From assembly GCF_001641755.2 (NCBI RefSeq), contig NZ_LRFG02000002.1:248001-312000 (forward strand): DNA of 64,000 bases. Direction: 5' to 3'. A program made the translations under genes and the position numbers. The notes beneath the pieces were generated by a model, which worked only from the letters and a program-made list of their open reading frames with translations, was not told the DNA's origin and did not search any database. Each line of letters opens with the position of its first letter. Positions within the stretch are counted from its first letter, which is position 1. Source of the stretch: Microbulbifer flavimaris. Lineage in GTDB: Bacteria > Pseudomonadota > Gammaproteobacteria > Pseudomonadales > Cellvibrionaceae. Positions 38,059 to 45,867 of the stretch are shown here, one piece after another.

Positions 38059-38805
38059 CTAGTGTTGATGCCATTGCAGGGCGGCCCGCAGTTCCGCCAC
38101 CGCCTGGAATGTGGCACAGCCGTCGTCCACCATCCTGTCGGCCTGAGTCAGCAACTCGCGGGCCACGCTGTCAAAGCCAATTTGCCCCGCTACTGCCAGG
38201 GCGCGCAGCCGGGCGACCGCACCTGCGCACCCCTGCCGCGACGGACACGCCTGAGCGGCCACTAACGTACGCGCAAAACCGGGGTGTAAGCCCCAATGGC
38301 GGGACAGGTAGCGTGTAACAGCTCGCTGACACTGCGTATGCCCCAGCCGCCCGTCACCGGCGATGGACATCAGCATCTCAGCCAGGGTCTCGCCGAGCTC
38401 ACGGGCCAGCTCCGGCAGCGGAGTGCGGATATAGTGGGGCACCTCGACCACCGCGGCCCTCCTGACCGCCCGCAACATGCGCACGGAGGCGGTGTAGATC
38501 GCCACGCACAGCAATGCGACGACGACGGCCAACCCCACAGGCCCTGCCAGCAGCCCGAGTGCAACCCCCAGGCGACCAAATACGCCGAGCGTAAGCCCCC
38601 AGAACAGAAACGCCAGCCCATAACCGACGGCACCGACGACCAGAGCCAGCAGTGTGCGCAGGCACCATCGCAGGCGCACAAACAAGGGGTAAGCGGCCAT
38701 GCCGAGCCCCAGCTGTGCGCGAAAACGGAATGCATCCACGAGCACAGGCTGGTCACCCTGAGCAAAGAAGTCGCGTAGCGATTGATCAACAGGTTCAGGC
38801 ACCAC
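38059..38805 (-). CDS. Hypothetical membrane protein in the EcsC operon
   Basis: 248 aa, with two to three hydrophobic segments between residues about 45 and 115 (VGYGLAFLFWGLTLGVFGRL is the clearest) and a soluble C-terminus containing two Cys-rich spots (AACPSRQGC-like). Starts with GTG at 38805, overlapping the upstream 166-aa gene by 11 bases. I do not recognise the family. It is the last gene of a three-gene unit led by the EcsC-family gene. Confidence 0.75.
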   Translation of the reverse strand: MVPEPVDQSLRDFFAQGDQPVLVDAFRFRAQLGLGMAAYPLFVRLRWCLRTLLALVVGAVGYGLAFLFWGLTLGVFGRLGVALGLLAGPVGLAVVVALLCVAIYTASVRMLRAVRRAAVVEVPHYIRTPLPELARELGETLAEMLMSIAGDGRLGHTQCQRAVTRYLSRHWGLHPGFARTLVAAQACPSRQGCAGAVARLRALAVAGQIGFDSVARELLTQADRMVDDGCATFQAVAELRAALQWHQH

Positions 38806-39295
38806 TGGCAGCGCCCCCTTGCTGCATCGTCGTGAATGGGCGCACAGCAGAAACGATGGTGGCGGCCGCCTCCGGCGCCCGGTTGGTGAGATCCTGCCAG
38901 AGCCCGCGGCCGAGACCGAACAGCATCAGCAGTGGGCCGAGAAAATCAGCGAGGATGGCACCGAGGAAAGGCAGGCAGGCCACCACATAAGTCAGCAACG
39001 CGCCAGTGAGCAGGCCGAGGCCGGCACCGGGGAAGCGGGCACACAACATCAGCACAATCTCCAGCAAGCGGCGGCCGATACGCAGCAGGCGGCGCCCCAC
39101 GCGCAGGGTCACCCGGGCCAACCGCGCCAACAGACACTTGACCTCTGCTGGTAGCGGCAGCGCCTCCAGGTGCGACTGCAGCTGCTCTTCACTGGCGTAT
39201 TCACGCTCCAGATCGACCAGGACCTCTTCCGTGAGTCCATCAATACGGACACGGTAACGCTTGCCGGTTGCCGGCGAAATCACTTCGACGATCAT
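38795..39295 (-). CDS. Hypothetical membrane protein in the EcsC operon
   Basis: 166 aa. A soluble N-terminus (MIVEVISPATGKRYRVRID) is followed by an Arg-rich helix (about residues 62-85) and two hydrophobic segments (about 90-140). Its ATG overlaps the EcsC stop as ATGA. The family is not recognised. Translational coupling on both sides shows that it works with its neighbours. Confidence 0.75.
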   Translation of the reverse strand: MIVEVISPATGKRYRVRIDGLTEEVLVDLEREYASEEQLQSHLEALPLPAEVKCLLARLARVTLRVGRRLLRIGRRLLEIVLMLCARFPGAGLGLLTGALLTYVVACLPFLGAILADFLGPLLMLFGLGRGLWQDLTNRAPEAAATIVSAVRPFTTMQQGGAASGA

Positions 39296-40095
39296 TGCGG
39301 CACCTCCATGCCTGCTCCCAGGGACTCGTAGGCGGCGCGCACCGGCTCGGCGCCATAGGAGCGCTCGAGACGGCGCACGATGAAGTGGCCCCGGGCCATC
39401 TGCTGGAAATGCTGCATAAACAGCGTATTGACCGTCGCCCCGCCGGCGGCGCCGATCAGTGGCAACGTCTGAGCTGCCAGCTTTTGCGTCACCTGCACAC
39501 CGAAACGCTGCGCCACCTGCGTCAGCAGGCGCACCAGCGCCGGACCGGAAGCATCCAGCACCCGGTTGGCGCCGACGTGCTGCAGTGCCTCGGTGACCGC
39601 TTTGGCCAGCGCCAGGCGCGCAGCGTAATAGCCGGACTCCGCCGCATCGTCTGTCGGGACGGGGCCACCCAGCGCGAACACCTGCAGACAGGCGAGGCGT
39701 GTTGCGGGTGCCCGCGGTGATTCCCCCTCACTGCGGGCGATGGCGCCGATGTCACGCAGCATCAGCGTGGTCGACACGGGCAGCTCCACGGACAGGCCAG
39801 CGAGGCCAAACGCTCCCCCGACCCCGCCCGAGGTTGCCACCAGCAAACGCCCAGGCAGGGGGGCGGTCGAGATTCCCGGCCGGTCGGCAAGCGTGCCCAG
39901 CGCCACTCTGGCAGCCCGGCCCAGCGCCACCTCGCTGGCTTTGATTGCACCAGCCCGAAAACGCCGGGGTAGACGCTGCACCGCACCCTCGATGGGCGCG
40001 CCAAGCAGGTGGCTGAGCCGCGCAGTGAGGCCGGGGTTTTCCAGCAGCGCGTGAGCACGGTGCAAGTCTCTCAGTGCAGCGGGGGGCAGGCTCAT
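39292..40095 (-). CDS. EcsC family protein
   Basis: 267 aa with the EcsC-family pattern: GVGGAFGLAGLSVELPVSTTLMLRDIGAIARSEGE region, then a helical C-terminus. The family is widespread, has membrane-associated Gly-rich helices and no settled function. The ATG at 40095 has AGGA eight bases upstream; the ATG at 40110 has none. Upstream lies one of five copies of the palindromic promoter motif shared with the CRISPR genes (40155-40198), which suggests that this operon is expressed with them. Confidence 0.82.
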   Translation of the reverse strand: MSLPPAALRDLHRAHALLENPGLTARLSHLLGAPIEGAVQRLPRRFRAGAIKASEVALGRAARVALGTLADRPGISTAPLPGRLLVATSGGVGGAFGLAGLSVELPVSTTLMLRDIGAIARSEGESPRAPATRLACLQVFALGGPVPTDDAAESGYYAARLALAKAVTEALQHVGANRVLDASGPALVRLLTQVAQRFGVQVTQKLAAQTLPLIGAAGGATVNTLFMQHFQQMARGHFIVRRLERSYGAEPVRAAYESLGAGMEVPQ

Positions 40096-40154
40096 GGGCA
40101 GGGTCCTCATGCGGTTTTCGCCGCGGCATTGGCGCCGGCGGTGTCATGACCGGC

Positions 40155-40198
40155 AAGATAGCCCCCCCGGTGGAAGCCGTCCCAATTCGCAAGCTTGC
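40155..40198 (-). promoter_or_regulatory. Shared palindromic promoter, copy a (EcsC operon)
   Basis: GCAAGCTTGC at 40189-40198, then TATCTT as -10 at 40155-40160. From the palindrome centre to the -10 is 33 bases, the same as in the copies before csx16 and darT. The EcsC start follows about 60 bases further on. A dyad centred near -45 would suit an activator that touches RNA polymerase. Confidence 0.6.
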
Positions 40199-40555
40199 AA
40201 CTGCGGTGCATCGCCGCTCCGGCCAGCACTGGGCGACGCTGACGACCGTGGCTGCGGGGGAAGAGGAGGACGGAGTCGGCAGAGACATCTACCTCCACGT
40301 GCCCGCGCGCGCTGTTCGCCGCGGAGACGAACCGAAGGTACAGAAGTGCGTCGAAATTCACGAGGAGGGTCGACGCACACATGGTCGCTGCGCGCCGGGA
40401 GCCGGCTCGTTAGACCGCTGTCAGTGTCGGGCAGGATCAGGCCGGAGCCCAACAAGCGATATGGGCTGCAGATTCAGAGGCACACACACCGCGCTGCCGC
40501 GGCTATTTGAGCCAGACAATGGCACCACCGGGATGCCTTCTTCGCTGCTGCGTGT
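40199..40555. other. Gap between EcsC promoter and the small membrane-protein gene
   Basis: About 360 bases without a supported gene. Several overlapping open frames on both strands share no ribosome site or family resemblance. I see no terminator. Confidence 0.5.
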
Positions 40556-40726
40556 TCACTCACTCCCGGCAAGTACGTCACACGCTGACAGCCATAGGGT
40601 GTAACTATCCAGGGCACAGAGGCGCTCGACCTCTGCACTGCCCGGCCGGTAATGCACGCTACTGCCCCAGGACAATAGGGTAATCAACAGTAACAGCGTC
40701 AGCAGGGGGATCAGGTTATTACGCAT
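40556..40726 (-). CDS. Small single-pass membrane protein
   Basis: 56 aa: a short hydrophobic N-terminus (NLIPLLTLLLLITLLSWGSS) followed by about 30 polar residues with two Cys. The ATG at 40726 has GGGAG five bases upstream, a near-ideal ribosome site, which is the main reason for calling it. It lies between the leader-distal end of CRISPR array 1 and the EcsC operon. It could be a small toxin, a signal-anchored peptide or an unknown accessory protein. Confidence 0.55.
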   Translation of the reverse strand: MRNNLIPLLTLLLLITLLSWGSSVHYRPGSAEVERLCALDSYTLWLSACDVLAGSE

Positions 40727-40789
40727 GTATTCTCCCAAGTCCAGCAACAACCCAGTTAGCGAAATGATCCCGACTCACAGCATTGAGCG

Positions 40790-41523
40790 ACGTTAATCCC
40801 CTTTCTCGCGGGGCATTCTTCTTACTCATGCGCGAGATCAACGCGGTGCTGGATACCCTGTCTTAATCCCCTTTCTCGCGGGGCACTCTTCTTACCCCAC
40901 ATGAAAGGGCTGGTCGACAGGAACGACCCGTCTTAATCCCCTTTCTCGCGGGGCATTCTTCTTACCACAGCTTTTCAACCAGCTGAAATTAAACCACCAG
41001 TCTTAATCCCCTTTCTCGCGGGGCATTCTTCTTACTATTGGGAAGCAGAAAGCTGAGAAGGAAGCACCTGTCTTAATCCCCTTCCTCGCGGGGCATTCTT
41101 CTTACTCTTCTCCTTCTCTTTCTTGGCTTTCTCGACTTGTCTTAATCCCCTTTCTCGCGGGGCATTCTTCTTACCTAACGAAGCGACTGAAGAAGCAAAG
41201 AAGGAAGAGTCTTAATCCCCTTTCTCGCGGGGCATTCTTCTTACCAAGCGCAACAGTCGAGAGTTCAAGCTGTAACCGTCTTAATCCCCTTTCTCGCGGG
41301 GCATTCTTCTTACGCATGGTGCTGTTCCACAAAGCCTGTGAAGCAGGGTCTTAATCCCCTTTCTCGCGGGGCATTCTTCTTACTGAAGCGAAGCACAAAA
41401 AGGGCGGAGATAGTAGCGTCTTAACCCCCTTTCTCGCGGGGCATTCTTCTTACTTGTAAGCGCAACACCGCAGAATGCTATTGTAAGGTCTTAATCCCCT
41501 TTCTCGCGGGGCATTCTTCTTAC
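40790..41523 (-). CRISPR. CRISPR array 1: 11 repeats, 10 spacers
   Basis: Repeats of 36 bases begin (plus strand) at 40790, 40860, 40930, 41000, 41070, 41139, 41209, 41278, 41348, 41418 and 41488; spacers are 33-34 bases. In the transcribed (minus) sense the repeat holds CCCC-GCGAGAAA-GGGG as a short hairpin and ends in ATTAAGAC, a plausible 8-base crRNA handle. The repeat at 40790 is degenerate at its outer end, as usual for the leader-distal end. The leader lies to the right, at 41524. Nine of the ten spacers read as sense coding sequence on the plus strand. Confidence 0.98.
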
Positions 41524-41630
41524 TGCACCCTCCTTTTTTCTCTTTAATTTTCAACGAATTAGACAACCCCCTGACAATCGACCACACAATGACAACGCTT
41601 GTCGCCCGAGTTATGCCACGAGGTTACCAA
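41524..41630 (-). promoter_or_regulatory. CRISPR leader of array 1
   Basis: About 107 bases between the last repeat and the cas1 stop codon. It is nearly the same as the sequence at 44264-44372 beside array 2: both begin TGCACCCTCC, share TTTTCAACGAA, AGACAACCCCCTGACAA, and GCTTGTCGCCCG. The conservation beside two different arrays marks it as the leader used for promoter and spacer insertion. Confidence 0.88.
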
Positions 41631-41641
41631 ACATAGCAAGG

Positions 41642-42610
41642 CTAGTCCTCCGCGTCATTTGCGAAGCGCCGGTGCAAGACGGAAAACTGGCTGGCCCAGC
41701 GTGCGGCTTCCCGCTGCAGGCGTTGGCGCAGTTGCGGTTTGCCCCGCTCCCAGGCGCGGTAAAAGGCCTGCTTACCGGCCTTGCCCAGCAGGCAGGTCCG
41801 CTCCGTGTGCTGAAAGTGTTCACGGCGCAGGGTGCGGTCGCGGAACAACTGCCAAACCCAGTGGGCCACACGCTGGCGAAACAGCTCGGCGAGATCGCAG
41901 GCCAATGCGGGGCGCCGATACCCCATGCCATGGTAGAAGCCGATGGCCGAATCGAGTCCAGCCGTGGCGAGCGCAATCGCTGCCTCGTGGGTGAGCAGCA
42001 CGAATGCCAGCGACAGCACCGCATTGACCGGATCGCGCGGTGGACGATGATTGCGACCGTGGAAGCCGAGTGACGGCGCAAACAGCAAGCGGTAACTGCG
42101 GTAAAACGCGGCCGCAGCGGCTCCCTCGAGACCACGCAGGCGGGCCAACCGCGGGGGTCGGCCGGCGAGGCGCCCGGCGCAGGCCTGCAGCCGCTCTGCC
42201 GTTTGCGCACAGACGCGTGCATGTGCAGGACACTCACGGGCAACTGAGCGCAATAGCGCAGCCTGTTGGCGCAGCTTGCGGGCCACCAACAGGGCGGCCA
42301 GCCTGCGCCGCACCTGCGACTGGTGGCAGCAGACCACCTGACTGTAGCGGCGGCGGGCGTCGCCGTGGGTGTGTGCTTGAAACAGAGCGACCTTGCGCAC
42401 TCCCGGGCTCAGCACCGACAGGGCGATTCCGCGCTGGGCCAATTGCAGCAGCAAGCCGGTATCGAGCTGACAGCGGCTGGTAAGCACCAACCGTTCGAGA
42501 CTCCCCAGGGGCAGCGACTCAACGGCGTTTTCCGGGCAAAGAATTTTGAGCCGCCGGTCAGCGTACTGCAGCGTCGCACCGGGGTGGTCTAGATACAGAG
42601 TGGCCATCAT
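41642..42610 (-). CDS. cas1: CRISPR adaptation endonuclease Cas1
   Basis: Integrase subunit that inserts new spacers at the leader end. The N-terminal beta domain (LYLDHPGATLQYADRRLKIL, ESLPLGSLERLVL) is followed by the helical domain with the metal ligands: Glu in LRGLEGAAAAAFY, His in SAIGFYHGMG, and Asp/Glu in LACDLAELFR. About 322 aa. The start is ATGATG at 42610 after GAGGAA; the frame extends upstream into cas2 but without reason. No reverse transcriptase or Cas6 fusion is attached. It lies between leader 1 and cas2. Confidence 0.96.
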   Translation of the reverse strand: MMATLYLDHPGATLQYADRRLKILCPENAVESLPLGSLERLVLTSRCQLDTGLLLQLAQRGIALSVLSPGVRKVALFQAHTHGDARRRYSQVVCCHQSQVRRRLAALLVARKLRQQAALLRSVARECPAHARVCAQTAERLQACAGRLAGRPPRLARLRGLEGAAAAAFYRSYRLLFAPSLGFHGRNHRPPRDPVNAVLSLAFVLLTHEAAIALATAGLDSAIGFYHGMGYRRPALACDLAELFRQRVAHWVWQLFRDRTLRREHFQHTERTCLLGKAGKQAFYRAWERGKPQLRQRLQREAARWASQFSVLHRRFANDAED

Positions 42611-42617
42611 TGCTTCC

Positions 42618-42884
42618 TCAATCGAGAAACAGGTGTGGCTGCGCCAGCAGCGGCGGGCGACAGCCCAGGGTAATGCAGGTAGGCCCAAACGACAGAATCA
42701 GTACCGAGTCCTCCTCGTGGTCGATGAGCGCTGCCAGTTCATGCCGCAATGCCTCCAGCTGGGCAGGCTTCAGTGCACATTCGAACACCGAATACTGCAG
42801 CGGACGGCCATAGGCCAGCATTGTGCGGTGCACTTTGCGCAGTCGCTTCGGCAGCTTGATGTCATAACTCACCAACAGGTGCAT
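42618..42884 (-). CDS. cas2: CRISPR adaptation protein Cas2
   Basis: Ferredoxin-fold partner of Cas1. The N-terminus LLVSYDIKLPKRLRKVHRTM and QYSVFECAL are typical, with the conserved Asp at residue 8. 88 aa. It overlaps the csx16 end by 23 bases and is followed by cas1 after 7 bases: a csx16-cas2-cas1 operon. Confidence 0.96.
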   Translation of the reverse strand: MHLLVSYDIKLPKRLRKVHRTMLAYGRPLQYSVFECALKPAQLEALRHELAALIDHEEDSVLILSFGPTCITLGCRPPLLAQPHLFLD

Positions 42885-43176
42885 GCGTCACCCTCCAGAC
42901 ACGGTAGTGCTCGAGGCGGGCATTACAGGCATGCATGTCGGCCGCGCTAAGCTCGCAACCGCGCAGATGCGCCGGCACATCGAGCACCAGCAGGTACACA
43001 CCGACCCCACGCCGCTGCAATTTTGCCATTACCGCAACCGGCAGCGTGCCGTAGACGACATCCCCCGTCCGCGGCAGGCCCGGGTGCAGATGTGTCACAA
43101 CACGATCAATGGCAATGCCCTGCTGAGCAAACCACTGCCAGGCTCCGGGATGCCGGCTTACCAGATATCGCGTCAT
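42862..43176 (-). CDS. csx16: CRISPR-associated protein Csx16 (VVA1548 family)
   Basis: 104-aa protein with the family opening YLVSRHPGAWQWFAQQGI, then DRVVTHLHPGLPRTGDVVYG and LSAADMHACNARLEHYRV. Csx16 is found with type III systems and has been proposed from CARF-superfamily comparisons to be a ring nuclease, that is, to degrade cyclic oligoadenylate and switch the response off. The start at 43176 has GGAGGG five bases upstream. The palindromic promoter copy b lies about 60 bases upstream. Confidence 0.9.
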   Translation of the reverse strand: MTRYLVSRHPGAWQWFAQQGIAIDRVVTHLHPGLPRTGDVVYGTLPVAVMAKLQRRGVGVYLLVLDVPAHLRGCELSAADMHACNARLEHYRVWRVTHAPVGEL

Positions 43177-43201
43177 GCGCCCTCCTTTCAATTCGGCAGC
43201 G

Positions 43202-43245
43202 AGGTTAACGTGAGCCTGAGCTCCTGGCGGCATTGGCAAGCTTGC
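43202..43245 (-). promoter_or_regulatory. Shared palindromic promoter, copy b (csx16-cas2-cas1)
   Basis: GCAAGCTTGC at 43236-43245 and TAACCT at 43202-43207, 33 bases from the dyad centre. In the transcribed sense the motif reads CTCGCAAGCTTGCCAA, the same as in copy d and nearly so in copy c. Confidence 0.65.
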
Positions 43246-43536
43246 GAGATCGGAAGGGCGACCAGGAATGGAGATGTTGTGGGGCAGGCGGCGTACGAAC
43301 TCAATGCCGAACAGCATGGAGCTTGCCGCAAAAGAAAGCTGTTACGAAACGGCCACGCCAGGGCGGCTTGGAGACGCTACCGCCGGCGCTGGACAGACCG
43401 TGAATCGCTTCGCAGGGGCTCTACTGAGATTGTGCCGCGATTTGGCACAGATTCGATGCCTCTGGGCCCGCGGGAACTGCGGCGCAAAAACGCTGGAACG
43501 AACCGCGTGCGCAGTCGGGGAGGCCGGGAAAGGCCG
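43246..43536. other. Gap upstream of the csx16 promoter
   Basis: About 290 bases between the csx16 promoter and the 62-aa gene. I find no gene or repeat unit in it. Overlapping open frames on both strands are not supported by ribosome sites. Confidence 0.45.
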
Positions 43537-43725
43537 CTACTTCTGACTGTTCTTGCGGCGCTGGGCAGTCCTCTCCATCATCTTTTTCCACATCGCCTTC
43601 AGCTCAGGATCGGTGCGCAGCCGTTCATCTGACTCGGCATAGAGTTTCTTGGCCCAAGCCCGGTTAGCCACGCCCAGTCGCTCGGTCACCACGCGATTGA
43701 ACAGCTCGGATTCGTTGTCAGCCAT
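43537..43725 (-). CDS. Small hypothetical protein next to CRISPR array 2
   Basis: 62 aa, highly charged and helical (RVVTERLGVANRAWAKKLY, then a Lys/Arg-rich tail MERTAQRRKNSQK). An AGGAGG site lies 5 bases before the ATG at 43725, which argues strongly that it is translated. It sits 83 bases past the leader-distal end of array 2. The family is unknown; binding to nucleic acid or to a Cas protein would fit its charge. Confidence 0.65.
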   Translation of the reverse strand: MADNESELFNRVVTERLGVANRAWAKKLYAESDERLRTDPELKAMWKKMMERTAQRRKNSQK

Positions 43726-43807
43726 GATGGCCTCCTGTCAGCGTCAGGATTATACCAGTCCGGATGTTGGGCGCCCGCAGCCGCCACATTTCTCAGCCCA
43801 GGGCGGC

Positions 43808-44263
43808 GTCTTTTATCCCCTTTCTCGCGGGGCATTCTTCTTCCAGATCCTGATAAGCGTGATGCCTATATCTATGGGTCTTAATCCCCTTTCTCGCGGG
43901 GCATTCTTCTTACAAAAGGAAGTGGCCGGCATGATTGCAGTGATCAAGTCTTAACCCCCTTTCTCGCGGGGCATTTTTCTTACCGATCGGTGCCTACAAG
44001 CTGCCCCGTGACAAGGTGTCTTAATCCCCTTTCTCGCGGGGCATTTTTCTTACCTTATGCCAAAGAGAAGATTGAACAGCTTGAAGAGTCTTAATCCCCT
44101 TTCTCGCGGGGCATTTTTCTTACAAATCCGTGACGGCATCCTCGGTGCTGCTGTCATGTCTTAATCCCCTTTCTCGCGGGGCATTTTTCTTACCCTACAA
44201 CGATGTAAAGGCGGTTGCTGCCATCGGGTCTTAATCCCCTTTCTCGCGGGGCATTTTTCTTAC
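43808..44263 (-). CRISPR. CRISPR array 2: 7 repeats, 6 spacers
   Basis: Same repeat family as array 1. Repeats begin at 43808, 43878, 43948, 44018, 44088, 44158 and 44228; the period is 70 bases. The five leader-proximal repeats carry CATTTTTC where array 1 and the two distal repeats have CATTCTTC. The outermost repeat (43808) is degenerate. The leader is at 44264. All six spacers read as plausible sense coding on the plus strand. Confidence 0.98.
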
Positions 44264-44372
44264 TGCACCCTCCCCTTTTCTCCTTATTTTTCAACGAACT
44301 AGACAACCCCCTGACAAGTGATCAATCAATGACAGCGCTTGTCGCCCGGCTTATGCCACTAGGCTCATAACC
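44264..44372 (-). promoter_or_regulatory. CRISPR leader of array 2
   Basis: About 109 bases nearly the same as leader 1, placed between the last repeat and the darG stop codon. See leader 1 for the shared blocks. Confidence 0.88.
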
Positions 44373-44438
44373 ATACCGTATTTAGCGCACGAAGGCATTT
44401 GCTCCGGCATGCCCGGTCAGGGTGATGCACCGGCCGGG

Positions 44439-45143
44439 TCACAATAAGGATTGTTGTGCCGCTGCCGGCGGGAATTGCCCGGTACGGGCCTGTTGTGCCA
44501 GACGGAATACAGCCTCCAGTGTCTTGAGGCCAATGCCGTCCACCTGCGCCAGCTGATTGAGCTGGACGATATGCGGACTCTCCATGGCCGCCAGTACCCG
44601 CTCGACATAGTGCGGCCGCAGACCACTCAACCGGGCGACCGTGGCCACCTCCTGGCGACGCAGCCAGTCGCGGGTCTCTGTATAGAGATCATCCGGGACA
44701 TCCGCCGCATAGCGATAGATTTCCACCGGCAGGGGCAGCGGCTCGAGATACTCCTGCATGATGGCGAGGCTGTCCTGCTCTGACAGGCCGCCGCGATCCG
44801 CGCCCAACAACGGGAAGGCGATGGACTCGATCTGGCGCTCGCGCCAGCTGTCCCGGAACTTATCCAGTCCGGCCCGCAGATACTGCAGCCGTGACGGCTG
44901 CTTCCAGTGCTGCTTGGTGGGGAAGTTCAGCACCCAGCGCTCAGGGCCTCGATAGAGCCACAGCTTGCCCACCTGGAGTTGACCGGCGGTACAGAGGGCT
45001 TCATAGCGGGAAAACATCTGCGGGTAACGCAGGCGGCACTCGAGGGCAATGCCGGCACCCATCACCCCCACACAATTGACCGTGTTGACCAACACCGCGC
45101 AGCGGCTGTTGAAAATATTTCCACGAATGATTTTTATGGCCAC
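44439..45143 (-). CDS. darG: DarG-like macrodomain antitoxin (DNA ADP-ribosylglycohydrolase)
   Basis: The N-terminal macro domain matches DarG: IIRGNIFNSRCAVLVNTVNCVGVMGAGIALEC region, with the ADP-ribose-binding loops, and FPLLGADRGGLS further on. In known pairs it removes ADP-ribose from thymidine in DNA and also binds DarT. The protein is 234 aa, shorter than the common form near 350, so the C-terminal part (about 150-234, helical, with LNQLAQVDGIGLKTLEAVF) is reduced. The start is GTG at 45143 with GGGGGAGAAG just before. It follows darT by 10 bases. Confidence 0.88.
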   Translation of the reverse strand: MAIKIIRGNIFNSRCAVLVNTVNCVGVMGAGIALECRLRYPQMFSRYEALCTAGQLQVGKLWLYRGPERWVLNFPTKQHWKQPSRLQYLRAGLDKFRDSWRERQIESIAFPLLGADRGGLSEQDSLAIMQEYLEPLPLPVEIYRYAADVPDDLYTETRDWLRRQEVATVARLSGLRPHYVERVLAAMESPHIVQLNQLAQVDGIGLKTLEAVFRLAQQARTGQFPPAAAQQSLL

Positions 45144-45153
45144 CTTCTCCCCC

Positions 45154-45777
45154 TCAGAACAGCGCGTGCGCCTGGATTACAGGACGATTCTCACGGGCGA
45201 GCGCCGCCTGCGTGTCTGAGTCAAAGCAGAGGACACGCTCGATATGCGCGGCATCCACCCGCCCCGGCACCAGTACCTCGGCGCAGCGGCTGCGCCGGCC
45301 GTCGATCATATCGCACCAGAAACGCGCCCGTAATACTGCCCAGGGCAGCTGCGCGAGCGCTGTCGCGCCCTGGAAAAAACGCGTGCGCGGGCTGGCGGCG
45401 TTGCCATCCGACAGGTAGCCCCCCGGCTGGTCGGCCACCGCCACTGCCACCTGTACTAAACACAATTCCGGCAGCCGGTGGCGCAGGGCAAAACTCATCG
45501 GGTTACGGGGCACCAGATAGAGCGGAGCGAATCCGTGCAGGGCGCTGCCGCAGGGTAACCTGCGCCAGGCGCGGCGAGCCTGTACTGACGCACAGGAGAT
45601 ATCTGCCTGTACCAGCCCGCGCTCGTGAGCCTGACAATGACTGAGGATGCCGTGTGTGAGGATGGATGGCACATGGAGCCGGTGTACCAGGTACCAGAGT
45701 GCTGAGATGCCATGCGCCTGCAAGCCGGCCGCGGTCGATACTCCCCCCGTTGTACACTGCTGCTCCAACCCTGCCAC
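45154..45777 (-). CDS. darT: DarT-like DNA ADP-ribosyltransferase toxin
   Basis: Member of the DarT/DUF4433 family, which ADP-ribosylates thymidine bases in single-stranded DNA and can block phage replication. Matching features: WYLVHRLHVPSILTHGIL, PLYLVPRNPMSFAL, SDGNAASPRTRFFQG, and the catalytic Glu in CAEVLVPGRV. The start is GTG at 45777, with GGGAGG seven bases upstream. The open frame to 45849 is rejected because it runs into promoter copy c. About 207 aa, normal for DarT. It forms an operon with darG, which runs toward array 2. Confidence 0.88.
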   Translation of the reverse strand: MAGLEQQCTTGGVSTAAGLQAHGISALWYLVHRLHVPSILTHGILSHCQAHERGLVQADISCASVQARRAWRRLPCGSALHGFAPLYLVPRNPMSFALRHRLPELCLVQVAVAVADQPGGYLSDGNAASPRTRFFQGATALAQLPWAVLRARFWCDMIDGRRSRCAEVLVPGRVDAAHIERVLCFDSDTQAALARENRPVIQAHALF

Positions 45778-45811
45778 TGTCGCGCCTCCCTGTCGTGAAT
45801 CGACAGTGGCG

Positions 45812-45855
45812 ATAGTACGGACAGGCCGTGGCTGTGGCCGTGGTGGCAAGCTTGC
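45812..45855 (-). promoter_or_regulatory. Shared palindromic promoter, copy c (darTG)
   Basis: GCAAGCTTGC at 45846-45855 and TACTAT at 45812-45817, 33 bases from the dyad centre. The darT start codon lies 35 bases beyond the -10. Confidence 0.65.
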
Positions 45856-45867
45856 GAGCGGGGTGCC

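Noticed and set aside
40107..40382. Minus-strand frame of 91 codons upstream of the EcsC gene
   Set aside because: It overlaps promoter copy a, lacks a ribosome site and has no recognisable sequence.
41642..42610. Possibility of a reverse transcriptase-Cas1 fusion to explain the spacer strand bias
   Set aside because: Cas1 is of ordinary length with no RT domain, and no RT motif (such as a YxDD-type site) was seen in neighbouring genes.
45778..45849. Longer start for darT, up to 45849
   Set aside because: The extension would run into the palindromic promoter at 45846-45855 and has no ribosome site, whereas the GTG at 45777 has GGGAGG at ideal distance.
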